Shown: positions 34,810 to 42,773 of the stretch, one piece after another
How positions within the stretch are numbered: position 1 is the first letter of the stretch
Layout of the letters: each line of letters opens with the position of its first letter
Source of the DNA: Roseomonas genomospecies 6
GTDB taxonomy: Bacteria; Pseudomonadota; Alphaproteobacteria; Azospirillales; Azospirillaceae
Length of the DNA stretch: 64,000 nt
Assembly: GCF_008365375.1 (NCBI RefSeq)
Contig: NZ_QOKW01000005.1
Coordinates: 186,001 to 250,000 of the forward strand
Direction: 5' to 3'
Notes under the pieces: model-generated
The model's input: only the letters and a program-made list of their open reading frames with translations
Told to the model about the DNA's origin: nothing
The model's database searches: none
Made by a program: the position numbers and the translations under genes

Positions 34810-35433
34810 ATGCGGACCATCCTCGTCGCCAACATCAAGGGCGGGTGCGGCAAGACCACCATCGCCACCCACCTCGCCGCGGCCTGCGCCGCCGCGGGGC
34901 ACAGAACGGCCCTGGCCGACGTGGACCGCCAGCGCTCCTCGCTCGGCTGGCTGGCGCGCCGTCCGGCGACGGCCCCCGCCCTGCTGGGGCTGGACTGGGC
35001 CAAGGACCTGTCCGACGCGCCGAAGGGCATCCAGCGCCTCGTCATCGACGCGCCCGCCGCGCTGAAGACGAGGCAGATCGAGGATCTGGTGCGGATGGCC
35101 GACGTCGTGGTCCTGCCGGTGCTGCCCAGCGCCTTCGACGAGCAGGCCACGCAGCGCTTCCTCGGCAAGCTGGAGGAGCTGAAGTCCATCGCCAAGAACC
35201 GCAAGTCGGTGGCGGTGGTCGGCAACCGCCTGCGCGCCCGCACCAAGGCGGCGGACCGGCTGGACCAGTTCCTGGGCGGGGTCGGGCACAGCGTGGTGAC
35301 CCGGCTGCGCGACAGCCAGATCTACGCGGACGCCGCGGCCTCCGGCCTCAGCCTGTTCGACCTGACCGGCAAGCGCGCCGCGGAGCACCGGGCCGATTGG
35401 GAGCCGCTGCTGGCCTACATCGAGACGGTGTGA
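34810..35433 (+). CDS. ParA/MinD-family ATPase
   Basis: 207 aa. Deviant Walker A KGGCGKTT at ~residue 10-17, Walker A' (DVDRQRSSLGWL) and a DAPA motif (VIDAPAALKT). The size fits small ParA-like proteins without a DNA-binding domain, such as ParA-like cargo positioners. There is no ParB or centromere-like site next to it, so chromosome partition is unlikely. It is translationally close to the CYTH-CHAD gene, which suggests positioning of a polyphosphate-related cargo; that is inference. Confidence 0.85.
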   Translation: MRTILVANIKGGCGKTTIATHLAAACAAAGHRTALADVDRQRSSLGWLARRPATAPALLGLDWAKDLSDAPKGIQRLVIDAPAALKTRQIEDLVRMADVVVLPVLPSAFDEQATQRFLGKLEELKSIAKNRKSVAVVGNRLRARTKAADRLDQFLGGVGHSVVTRLRDSQIYADAAASGLSLFDLTGKRAAEHRADWEPLLAYIETV

Positions 35434-35478
35434 GCCGGCAGCCCAAACCGGCGTCGTGAATTCCCGCGGAGCTTCGCT

Positions 35479-36243
35479 TCAGACCCGCGCCACGAGGAAC
35501 AGCCGCTTGAAGGGGAACAGCGTGCCGCCGTCCGGGCGCCGGGGATAGGCGGTGTCCAGCCGGGCGCGGTAGGCCGCCAGGAAGGCGTCCAGTTCCGCGC
35601 CCGCCAGCGTGTCCAGGACGGGGAGCAGCGTGGTGCCGCGCGTCCATTGCAGGACCGGGTCGTCGCCCTCCAGAACCTGGAGATACTCCGTCTCCCAGAT
35701 GTCCAGGCGGCGGGTGAGCGGAGCGAGCCAGCCGTAATAGCTGTCCGGAGCGTGCACCGGGGCGGTGCGCAGGACCGGCGCCAGCCGCTCTGCCCAGGGG
35801 CCGTCCGCCGCCGTCTCGTAGAGCAGCCGGTGCGAGGGCGCCTCGAAGTTGCGGGGCATCTGCACCGCCAGCACCCCGCCGGGGGTCAAACACCCCAGAA
35901 GTTCGGGAAACAGCCGCTCGTGCCCGTCCAGCCAGTGCAGGGCGGCGTTGGAGATCAGCAGATCGACGGGGCGGTCGGGCCGCCAGACGCGCAGGTCGGC
36001 CTGCTGCCAGCGCACACGGGACGGTGTGGCCCGTGCCCGCTCCAGCATGGCGGGGGAGTTGTCCACCCCCAGCACGTCGGCGTCCGGCCAGCGGTCGGCC
36101 AGCAGGCGGGCGAGGTGCCCGGCGCCGCAGCCGAGATCCACCACCGTCCGCGGGGTCAGGGAGGGCAGGGCCGCCACGAGGTGGTGGGCCGGGCGGCGGC
36201 GCCAGGAGTCGAACAGCGCGTAGTGTTCAGGGTCCCACGGCAT
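35479..36243 (-). CDS. tam: Trans-aconitate 2-methyltransferase
   Basis: 254 aa SAM methyltransferase: motif I VVDLGCGAGHLARLL near residue 35, LGVDNSPAMLERAR, DLLISNAALHWLDGHERLFP and the C-terminal GGTLFPFKRLFLVARV. The sequence layout matches Tam, which methylates trans-aconitate, a spontaneous product of aconitate that inhibits the citric acid cycle. It is preceded on the same strand by a small membrane protein gene. Confidence 0.9.
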   Translation of the reverse strand: MPWDPEHYALFDSWRRRPAHHLVAALPSLTPRTVVDLGCGAGHLARLLADRWPDADVLGVDNSPAMLERARATPSRVRWQQADLRVWRPDRPVDLLISNAALHWLDGHERLFPELLGCLTPGGVLAVQMPRNFEAPSHRLLYETAADGPWAERLAPVLRTAPVHAPDSYYGWLAPLTRRLDIWETEYLQVLEGDDPVLQWTRGTTLLPVLDTLAGAELDAFLAAYRARLDTAYPRRPDGGTLFPFKRLFLVARV

Positions 36244-36294
36244 GCCCGGCCTCTTTCCTTTTGTAGCGCTGGCCCTCTCGTACCGCCGGCCCGC

Positions 36295-36504
36295 TCAGTC
36301 GTGGCCGCGCTGGCGGGCGATCCGGTCGTCCATGCGGTCGTAATGCTTGGTGACCATATAGAAGATCGCCACGACGCAGCCGATGGCCAGCAGCCAGCCG
36401 CCGTAATAGAACGCCTCGTCCGCCGCACGCGACGCCGCCAGCAGCCCAAGGAACGCCATGAAGCCCAGGACACCCCCGGTGATCCACTTGCCCGTGCCTT
36501 CCAA
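36295..36504 (-). CDS. Small two-helix membrane protein (69 aa)
   Basis: No family recognised. With TTG 36504 as start (AAGGAAGGGG 8 bases upstream) the 69-aa product has two hydrophobic segments (ITGGVLGFMAFLGLLAA and GGWLLAIGCVVAIFYMV) and a charged C-terminus (KHYDRMDDRIARQRGHD). An ATG inside the first helix would destroy it, so TTG is preferred. It lies between the orphan histidine kinase and tam on the same strand. Confidence 0.6.
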   Translation of the reverse strand: MEGTGKWITGGVLGFMAFLGLLAASRAADEAFYYGGWLLAIGCVVAIFYMVTKHYDRMDDRIARQRGHD

Positions 36505-36610
36505 AATCCCGTCCCCTTCCTTTGCTGCCGGTCCCGCGCGGGGCGTCTGCCCGGCGGATGGCCGGCGGGTTTGACCGTAGCGCGAATTCTGGTGGAGCGG
36601 GCGGCGGAAA

Positions 36611-38086
36611 TCAATCCGGCATGGGCGGGGCCGTTGCCGGAATCGCGGTTTCCGTGACCGTCCCGGCGGCGACCGTCCCGGCGGGAAGCTCCAGAGCGAA
36701 GACGGTCCCCGCCGCGGTGCTCTCCACCAGCCGCAGGTCCCCGCCATGGGCGCGCAGCACCTCCCGCGCGATGGCGAGGCCCAGCCCGATGCCGCCCGCC
36801 CGCGCGGAACCGGCGAAGGGCTGGAACAGGTTGTCCCGCGCCCGCGGCGGCAGGCCCGGCCCGTCGTCGGCGACCAGCAGGACCAGCCCCCCGCCGGGCC
36901 GCGTCTGCGCCGTCACCGTCAGGGCGCCCGCCCCCGCCTGCACCGCGTTCCGTCCCAGATTGACCAGCGCGCGGGAAAGCTGCGCCGCGTCGGCGCGGAC
37001 GGTCATCCCCTCCGGCACGCGGTTGTCCCAGCGCAGCTCCGCCCGTTCCCCATCCGGGCGCAGCGTGTCCGGGCGCAGGGCGGCGAGCGCCGCGGCCCCG
37101 GCCTCCTCCACCAGCGGGCGCAGCGCCAGCTCGTCCCGCGCCAGGGGCAGCACGCCGTCGCGGGTGTAGGCCATGGTCTGGCCGCACAGCTCCACCGCCC
37201 GGTCGATGGAGGCCATGAGCCGCGGCGTGACCCGCCGCACCTCCGGATCGGCGCTCTCGGCCAGCCGTTCGGACAGCAGGGCGGCGGTGGACAGGATGGC
37301 GCGCAGGTCGTGGTTGATCTTGGCGACCGCGGTGCCCAGCGCGGCCAGCCGCTCCCGCTGGCGCAACGCGGTGCGGACGGTGGTCTGCATGTCGGCCAGC
37401 TCGCGCTCCGCCACGCCGATCTCGTCGGTGCGGGCGCTGGGCTGGAAGGGCGGGGTGCCGTCCGGGTCGCGGCGGATGGCGACCAGCCCCTCCGTCAGGC
37501 GGCGCATGGGCCGCACCAGCAGCCGGGCCAGCGAGACGAAGACCAGCACCGCCGCGATCAGCGAGATCGCCACCGACAGCGCCAGGATGCGCCACGAGAA
37601 GTCGGCCATGGCCTGGATCATCGGCCGCTCGTCCATCACCATGTCGACCTGGAAGGCGGGGTCCTTGGGCGACGGGCCGATGACCCGGATCACCCGGTCG
37701 CGCCGCTGGGCCAGCGCCATGAAGGCGTCGCCGATCAGCCGGGGCGCCATGGCGGTGCGCAGGTCGAAGACGGCGTCCACCGCCGGCGGCATGGAGCGCG
37801 AAAGCATGTAGACGCGGCTGTCGGGCCGGATCAGCTCCACCGCGTGGGCGCCGACATGGGCCAGCAGCTCGTTCTGAAGCTCCATCGCCACCATCATGTC
37901 CGGGGTTGCCTCCACCGACAGGGCGGCGAGATGGGCCGCGGCCAGCCGCTCCTCCAGATAGGTCAGGCGGTAGCGCGCGATGGACGGCGTGTAGATCAGC
38001 ACCTCCGCCAGCAGGACGAACAGCACGGTCAGCACCAGCAGCTTGGCCGACAGGCTTCGCGTCACGGAGGGCAGGGGCATGGGCAT
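36611..38086 (-). CDS. Orphan sensor histidine kinase
   Basis: About 491 aa. Membrane helices at ~15-35 and ~165-190 bracket a periplasmic sensor; HAMP follows (RLLVRPMRRLTEGLVAIRRD). The phosphoacceptor box reads LGTAVAKINHDLRAILST, an alphaproteobacterial variant of H-E-x-x-N-P. HATPase boxes: NLGRNAV, DDGPGLPP, FAGSARAGGIGLGLAI. No response regulator gene is adjacent. ATG 38086 is followed by another at 38080. The divergent hldE gene starts 122 bases away. Confidence 0.88.
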   Translation of the reverse strand: MPMPLPSVTRSLSAKLLVLTVLFVLLAEVLIYTPSIARYRLTYLEERLAAAHLAALSVEATPDMMVAMELQNELLAHVGAHAVELIRPDSRVYMLSRSMPPAVDAVFDLRTAMAPRLIGDAFMALAQRRDRVIRVIGPSPKDPAFQVDMVMDERPMIQAMADFSWRILALSVAISLIAAVLVFVSLARLLVRPMRRLTEGLVAIRRDPDGTPPFQPSARTDEIGVAERELADMQTTVRTALRQRERLAALGTAVAKINHDLRAILSTAALLSERLAESADPEVRRVTPRLMASIDRAVELCGQTMAYTRDGVLPLARDELALRPLVEEAGAAALAALRPDTLRPDGERAELRWDNRVPEGMTVRADAAQLSRALVNLGRNAVQAGAGALTVTAQTRPGGGLVLLVADDGPGLPPRARDNLFQPFAGSARAGGIGLGLAIAREVLRAHGGDLRLVESTAAGTVFALELPAGTVAAGTVTETAIPATAPPMPD

Positions 38087-38208
38087 GGGCGGGAGCGGGG
38101 GCGTCCGGAGGGCGGAAAAGGCCGGAGGATAGGGCAGGAGCGGGCATCGGACCAGATGCCGTGCGCTCCCCACTGGCGCCCTGCGCGCAAGGTTGGTAGT
38201 AGAACTGC

Positions 38209-39654
38209 ATGAGCGACCTTGCCCGTCACATCGACTCCCTGTCCCGCGCCAGCGTGCTGTGCGTCGGCGACGTCATGCTCGACCGCTTCATCTACGGGTC
38301 GGTCGACCGCGTGTCCCCCGAAGCGCCGATCCCCGTCCTGCGGATCGAGCGCGAGACGGCCATGCTCGGCGGCGCCGGGAACGTGGCCGCCAACGTCATG
38401 GCGCTGGGCGCCGGCTGCCGCTTCGTGTCGGTGGTGGGGGAGGACGCGGCGGGGTTGGAACTGGTCCGCCTCGTGGCGAAGGAAACCGGCGACGGCGGCG
38501 GCCTGATCGCCGAGCCGGGGCGCCAGACCACGGTGAAGACCCGCTTCATCGCCGGGCGCCAGCAGCTTCTGCGCGCCGACGCCGAGACCATCGCCGCCGT
38601 GGAGTCGGACGAGGAGGTGATGGTCGCCGCCCGCACCGGCATGCTGACGGTGGGCGCGGTGATCCTGTCCGATTACGGCAAGGGCGTGCTGACCGACGGT
38701 CTGGTGGCGCAGCTCATCCAGGCGGCGCGGGAGGCCGGGCTGCCGGTGGTGGTCGATCCCAAGGGCGACGATTTCGGGCGCTACCGCGGGGCCAGCGTCA
38801 TCACCCCCAACCGCAAGGAGCTGATCCAGGCCACCGGCATGCCCGCCGACAGCGACGCGGAGGTGGAGGCCGCCTGCCGCTTCCTGCTGGAGACCTGCGG
38901 CATCGACGCGGTGGTCGCCACGCGCAGCGAGCGCGGCATGTCCGTGGTGACGCGCGACGGCGCCACCCATCTTCCGGCCAACGCGCGGGAGGTCTTCGAC
39001 GTGTCGGGCGCCGGCGACACGGTGGTGGCGACCCTGACCTCCGCCCTGTCGGTGGGGGTGGACCTGACCGACGCGGCGCGGCTCGCCAATCTGGCCGCGG
39101 GGATCGTGGTGGGGAAGGTCGGCACCGCCGTCGTCCGCGCGCCGGAGCTGCTGTCCGCCCTGCACGAGCAGGAATGGCGCAGCGGCGAGGAGAAGGTGGC
39201 CGCGCTGGAGCAGGCCGTGGAGCGGGCGGAGCGCTGGCGCGCCCGCGGCAAGCGGGTGGGCTTCACCAACGGCTGCTTCGACCTGCTGCACCCCGGCCAC
39301 ATCTCGCTGCTGAACCAGGCCAAGGCCGCCTGCGACGTGCTGGTGGTCGGGCTGAACAGCGACGCCTCGGTGAAGCGGCTGAAGGGCGAGACGCGCCCGG
39401 TGCAGAACGAGACGGCGCGGGCGACGGTGCTCGCCTCGCTGGCCTGCGTCGATCTGGTGGTGGTCTTCGGGGAGGACACGCCGGAACAACTGATCCACGC
39501 CCTGCGCCCCGACGTGCTGGTGAAGGGGGCGGACTACACCATCGCCACGGTGGTGGGAGCCGATTTCGTGCAGAGCTACGGTGGAAAGGTCGTGCTGGCC
39601 GACCTCGTGGACGGCCAGAGCACGACCAACACCATCAAGCGCATGCAGCGCTGA
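38209..39654 (+). CDS. hldE: Bifunctional heptose-7-P kinase / adenylyltransferase
   Basis: 481 aa. N-terminal ribokinase-fold kinase (1-~320) with GGAGNVAAN, TRFIAGRQQLLRAD and the anion-hole motif DVSGAGDTVVATL. C-terminal nucleotidyltransferase (~345-481) with FTNGCFDLLHPGHISLL and the closing NTIKRMQR. It phosphorylates D-glycero-D-manno-heptose-7-P and then transfers AMP, feeding ADP-heptose to lipopolysaccharide core. With kdsB it shows a heptose/KDO-containing LPS. Confidence 0.95.
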   Translation: MSDLARHIDSLSRASVLCVGDVMLDRFIYGSVDRVSPEAPIPVLRIERETAMLGGAGNVAANVMALGAGCRFVSVVGEDAAGLELVRLVAKETGDGGGLIAEPGRQTTVKTRFIAGRQQLLRADAETIAAVESDEEVMVAARTGMLTVGAVILSDYGKGVLTDGLVAQLIQAAREAGLPVVVDPKGDDFGRYRGASVITPNRKELIQATGMPADSDAEVEAACRFLLETCGIDAVVATRSERGMSVVTRDGATHLPANAREVFDVSGAGDTVVATLTSALSVGVDLTDAARLANLAAGIVVGKVGTAVVRAPELLSALHEQEWRSGEEKVAALEQAVERAERWRARGKRVGFTNGCFDLLHPGHISLLNQAKAACDVLVVGLNSDASVKRLKGETRPVQNETARATVLASLACVDLVVVFGEDTPEQLIHALRPDVLVKGADYTIATVVGADFVQSYGGKVVLADLVDGQSTTNTIKRMQR

Positions 39655-39671
39655 AGGACGCGGCGCCGAAA

Positions 39672-39693
39672 CCCCGGAGCGGTAACTCCGGGG
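39672..39693. terminator. GC hairpin after hldE
   Basis: CCCCGGAG (39672-39679) pairs exactly with CTCCGGGG (39686-39693), 6-base loop. There is no T-run, so it may stop transcription only weakly or serve both convergent genes. Confidence 0.5.
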
Positions 39694-39707
39694 CGTCCGC
39701 GCCCGCC

Positions 39708-39866
39708 TTACATCTTCTTCTGGACGCTGTCCGACGACCGCTCCATGGCGCGGCCGCCGGCCTGCACGTCCTCGCCCATGCCCTCGACGGTGTTGCAGGC
39801 GGCGAGGCTGGTGGTCAGTGCGGCACCCAGGGCGGCGAAAAGAACGAGCTTCTTCAGGCTACGCAT
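39708..39866 (-). CDS. Entericidin-like small lipoprotein
   Basis: 52 aa from ATG 39866 with GAGGA 7 bases upstream. The signal peptide (MRSLKKLVLFAALGAALTT) ends in the lipobox LAAC (Cys24), followed by NTVEGMGEDVQAGGRAMERS, the entericidin A/B pattern. Entericidins are tiny outer-membrane lipoproteins, a stress-linked antidote/toxin pair in E. coli; here only one gene is present. It is convergent with hldE. Confidence 0.85.
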   Translation of the reverse strand: MRSLKKLVLFAALGAALTTSLAACNTVEGMGEDVQAGGRAMERSSDSVQKKM

Positions 39867-39993
39867 GGCATTTTCCTCTGTGAGGTCGGAAGCAATCGGC
39901 TGAAAAACGCGAGAAACCCGTCAAAGGTTTCCAAAGCCTCGCCGTGCGGAAGGACAGTCTCCGCACTCAAACGGATAAGGGGAGAAGGCGCTC

Positions 39994-40875
39994 ATGTTCG
40001 ACGGATTCACCCGCCGCCGCATCGCCACCGACGGCGCCGAGATCCACACGCTGGTCGGCGGCGAAGGGCCTCCTCTCCTACTGCTTCATGGCTTTCCGCA
40101 GTGTCACGCCATGTGGAGCCGGGTCGCGCCGCGGCTGGCGGAACGCTTCACCGTCGTGCTGACCGACCTGCGGGGGTATGGCCAATCGTCGAAGCCGCCG
40201 GGCGACCCCGCGCACGAGACGTACTGCAAACGCACCAACGGGCGCGATCAGGTGGCGGTGATGGCCGCGCTGGGGTTCGACCGCTTCCGGCTGGCCGGGC
40301 ACGACCGCGGCGCGCGGGTGGCGCACCGGCTGGTTCTGGACCATCCCGACCGGGTGGAGCGCGCGGCCTTCCTGGACGTGGTGCCGACGCTGGAGGTCTT
40401 CGCCCGCATCGACCAGCGCATGGCGACCGCCTATTACCACTGGTTCTTCCTGATCCAGCCGAACAATCTCGCGGAGCGGCTGATCGGCGCCGATCCCGAT
40501 TTCTATCTGAGCCAAGTGCTCGGCTCCATCGGCAGCACCGCCGACATCTTCGAGGCGGAGGCGATGGACGCCTACCGCACCGCCTTCCGCGATCCCGCCA
40601 CCGTCCACGCCATGTGCGAGGATTACCGCGCCGCCGCGGGCATCGACCTGGAGCACGACCGGGCGGACCGGGCGGCGGGCCGCAAGGTGGACGGACCCGC
40701 CCTGTTCCTTTGGGGCCGCAACAGCGCGGTCGGGCGCCTCTACGACGATCCGCTGGGAATCTGGCGCGGCTACGCCCCGTCCATCCGGGGCCGGGAGATG
40801 CCCGCCGGCCACTTCATCCCCGAGGAGGCGCCGGAGGAGACGGCGCAGGCGCTGCTGGACTTCTTCGCGGAATGA
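39994..40875 (+). CDS. Haloacetate dehalogenase (alpha/beta hydrolase)
   Basis: 293 aa. The catalytic set of fluoroacetate dehalogenase is present at matching positions: nucleophile Asp104 in GHDRGAR with Arg105 and Arg108, Asp128 (FLDVVPT), His149-Trp150 (YYHWFFL) and Tyr211, which hold the halide, and His273 (AGHF). The N-terminal start FDGFTRRRI and HGFPQCHAMW also match. It should hydrolyse haloacetates, possibly including the C-F bond. It lies alone with its own promoter region and no dedicated regulator nearby. Confidence 0.85.
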   Translation: MFDGFTRRRIATDGAEIHTLVGGEGPPLLLLHGFPQCHAMWSRVAPRLAERFTVVLTDLRGYGQSSKPPGDPAHETYCKRTNGRDQVAVMAALGFDRFRLAGHDRGARVAHRLVLDHPDRVERAAFLDVVPTLEVFARIDQRMATAYYHWFFLIQPNNLAERLIGADPDFYLSQVLGSIGSTADIFEAEAMDAYRTAFRDPATVHAMCEDYRAAAGIDLEHDRADRAAGRKVDGPALFLWGRNSAVGRLYDDPLGIWRGYAPSIRGREMPAGHFIPEEAPEETAQALLDFFAE

Positions 40876-40959
40876 TCCTCACGCCGCGCGCCGCGGAACC
40901 GTCCCTTTGCCGAGGCCCGGAGCGCCGCTCCGGCCCAGAACCAGGGGAGGGTCATCGCC

Positions 40960-41604
40960 ATGCGCTGCCAGCAGTTTCTGAACACCATCCAGGGTTGTGT
41001 CGCCAACGGCACCATCAACGGCCCGCGGGCCACGGTGCTGGCCCAGAACGCCAACATCCGTGGCGGCTGGGAGGGCTGGCTTCAGGCCGAGATCGCGCAC
41101 GGCTTCCTGAACGTCGCGGGCAATTGGACCTGCGACCGGGAATGGCCCTATCCGTCCATCAACGCCGCGAATCCCTATCTGACCTACACGACGGTCGGCG
41201 GCCCGGCCTGGGGGGTCTCCAACAACGCCAACGCCGCCGCCCGCGCCGACTTCTACCTGCGCCGCAACGTCGGGGTGGCCGACGACGCCTACATCGAGCT
41301 GAAGTGCATCCTGCCCGCCCACGTCACGCCCATCCAGGACGCCTGGAACCGGTTCAACGCCGACGTCGTCAAGCAGCAGACCCTGCGCGTCGGCAACCCC
41401 GGCCTGAACTACGTCTCGCTCCTGGCGACCTTCGGCACCTTCCAGGCCGCGGACGTGGCGGGACCCAATCCCAATCTCGGCTGGTACTGGGCGGGCGGGC
41501 GCACCGCCTATGTGTACGATGTGGCGAACAATCAGGTCACCACCCTGGCGAACGTCGCCCAGGGCGGCGTCCCGCGCCTGTTCATCGTCGCCGTTTCCGT
41601 CTGA
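40960..41604 (+). CDS. Unrecognised 214-aa protein
   Basis: Not recognised. The product is rich in Asn, Trp and Tyr (ANIRGGWEGWLQAEIAH, NWTCDREWPYPSIN, NLGWYWAGGR) with four Cys and no signal peptide or membrane helix. It lies 84 bases after the dehalogenase gene, same strand, with a usable GGAGGG before ATG 40960. Its 3' end runs into a 13-base triple repeat that contains the stop codon. The composition suggests a compact beta-rich, possibly carbohydrate- or surface-related fold, but that is speculation. Confidence 0.75.
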   Translation: MRCQQFLNTIQGCVANGTINGPRATVLAQNANIRGGWEGWLQAEIAHGFLNVAGNWTCDREWPYPSINAANPYLTYTTVGGPAWGVSNNANAAARADFYLRRNVGVADDAYIELKCILPAHVTPIQDAWNRFNADVVKQQTLRVGNPGLNYVSLLATFGTFQAADVAGPNPNLGWYWAGGRTAYVYDVANNQVTTLANVAQGGVPRLFIVAVSV

Positions 41605-41630
41605 TGCGTCCGTCTGACGTGTCCGTCTGA
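41596..41630. repeat. 13-bp tandem repeat across a stop codon
   Basis: TCCGTCTGA occurs three times at 41596, 41609 and 41622, exactly 13 bases apart (units TCCGTCTGATGCG, TCCGTCTGACGTG, TCCGTCTGACGGG). The first copy supplies the TGA stop of the 214-aa gene. Confidence 0.8.
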
Positions 41631-41636
41631 CGGGAT

Positions 41637-42479
41637 TCAGCCCCCCGCGGGCCATCCGCGTTCCGGAATGATCTTGTAGGGATAGTCCGGTTCGCGATAG
41701 CCGTGGGCCTCCTGGCGCTTGGGCAGCTTCACCGGGTCGCGGGGAAGCCGCTCGTGCGGGATGTGCCCCAGCAGGTGGCTGATGATGTTCAGCCGCGCCC
41801 GCCGCTTGTCGTCGGACCGGGCGACGTACCAGGGCGCCCAGGGCGTGTCGGTCGCCGCGAACATGGCGTCGCGGGCGCGGGAATAATCGTACCAGCGGCT
41901 GTAGGATTTCAGGTCCATGGGCGACAGCTTCCAGGTCTTGCGCCCGTCGTTGATCCGGGATTCCAGACGGCGGGTCTGCTCGTCCGGGCTGACCTCCAGC
42001 CAGTATTTCAGAAGGATGATGCCGGACTCGATCATCGCCTTCTCCACCGCCGGGGCCATGGACAGGAAGCGGTCCGCCTGCTCCTCCGTGCAGAAGCCCA
42101 TGACCCGCTCGACTCCGGCGCGGTTGTACCAGCTCCGGTCGAATATCACGACCTCGCCCGCCGCGGGCAGGTGGGGGACGTAGCGCTGGATGTACATCTG
42201 CGACTTTTCGCGCTCCGTCGGGGTGGGCAGGGCGACGGTGCGGAAGACGCGCGGGCTGACCCGCTCCGTGATGGCCTTGATGGTGCCGCCCTTGCCGGCG
42301 GTGTCGCGACCTTCGAAGACGATGCAGACCTTCAGCCCCTTGTGGATCACCCATTCCTGGAGGGTCACCAGTTCCGCGTGGAGTTTTGCCAGCTCCGCGC
42401 TGTATTCCTTCCATTTCAGCTTCTTCGGCGGCTGGTCCGGCGTCTCGTCGTGATGTTTCGCCTTGTGTTTCTTTGCCAT
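41637..42479 (-). CDS. ppk2: Polyphosphate kinase 2
   Basis: 280 aa, single-domain PPK2. Walker A FEGRDTAGKGGTIKA, the lid PTPTEREKSQMYIQRYV, Walker B and catalytic FDRSWYNRAGVERVMGF are all present. It transfers phosphate between polyphosphate and nucleoside diphosphates, mostly driving GDP/ADP to triphosphates. A basic N-terminal leader (KKHKAKHH) precedes the fold. Divergent from lpd. Confidence 0.94.
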   Translation of the reverse strand: MAKKHKAKHHDETPDQPPKKLKWKEYSAELAKLHAELVTLQEWVIHKGLKVCIVFEGRDTAGKGGTIKAITERVSPRVFRTVALPTPTEREKSQMYIQRYVPHLPAAGEVVIFDRSWYNRAGVERVMGFCTEEQADRFLSMAPAVEKAMIESGIILLKYWLEVSPDEQTRRLESRINDGRKTWKLSPMDLKSYSRWYDYSRARDAMFAATDTPWAPWYVARSDDKRRARLNIISHLLGHIPHERLPRDPVKLPKRQEAHGYREPDYPYKIIPERGWPAGG

Positions 42480-42673
42480 GGGTCCATTCCTCGCCGCGCT
42501 TTTTCCGCCATGATAGCGCAGCCCGGCGGGCGGTCCGGATGCCGGAGAAGCGGCGGGAGCCGGAGCATTGGGGAAGGGGAATCACCCCTGATTACCCTCA
42601 TTTCGGGTTGGGTTCCGCGCGTTCCCATACCGGTCTTTCAACCCGGCATCCCTCCCCCGGACGAACTGTCCCG

Positions 42674-42702
42674 TTGCCAGTTGGCGTGAGCGGCGGCATA
42701 AA
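42674..42702 (+). promoter_or_regulatory. Candidate lpd promoter
   Basis: TTGCCA (42674-42679) and CATAAA (42697-42702), 17 bases apart, lie 72 bases before the lpd start codon in the 294-base divergent region shared with ppk2. Confidence 0.5.
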
Positions 42703-42773
42703 TCGGCGCGCGGCCCTCCCCGCTGGACGGGAAGGCTTTTGGCGAACACAAAAATGGCGGAAGGAAAGCCCCA

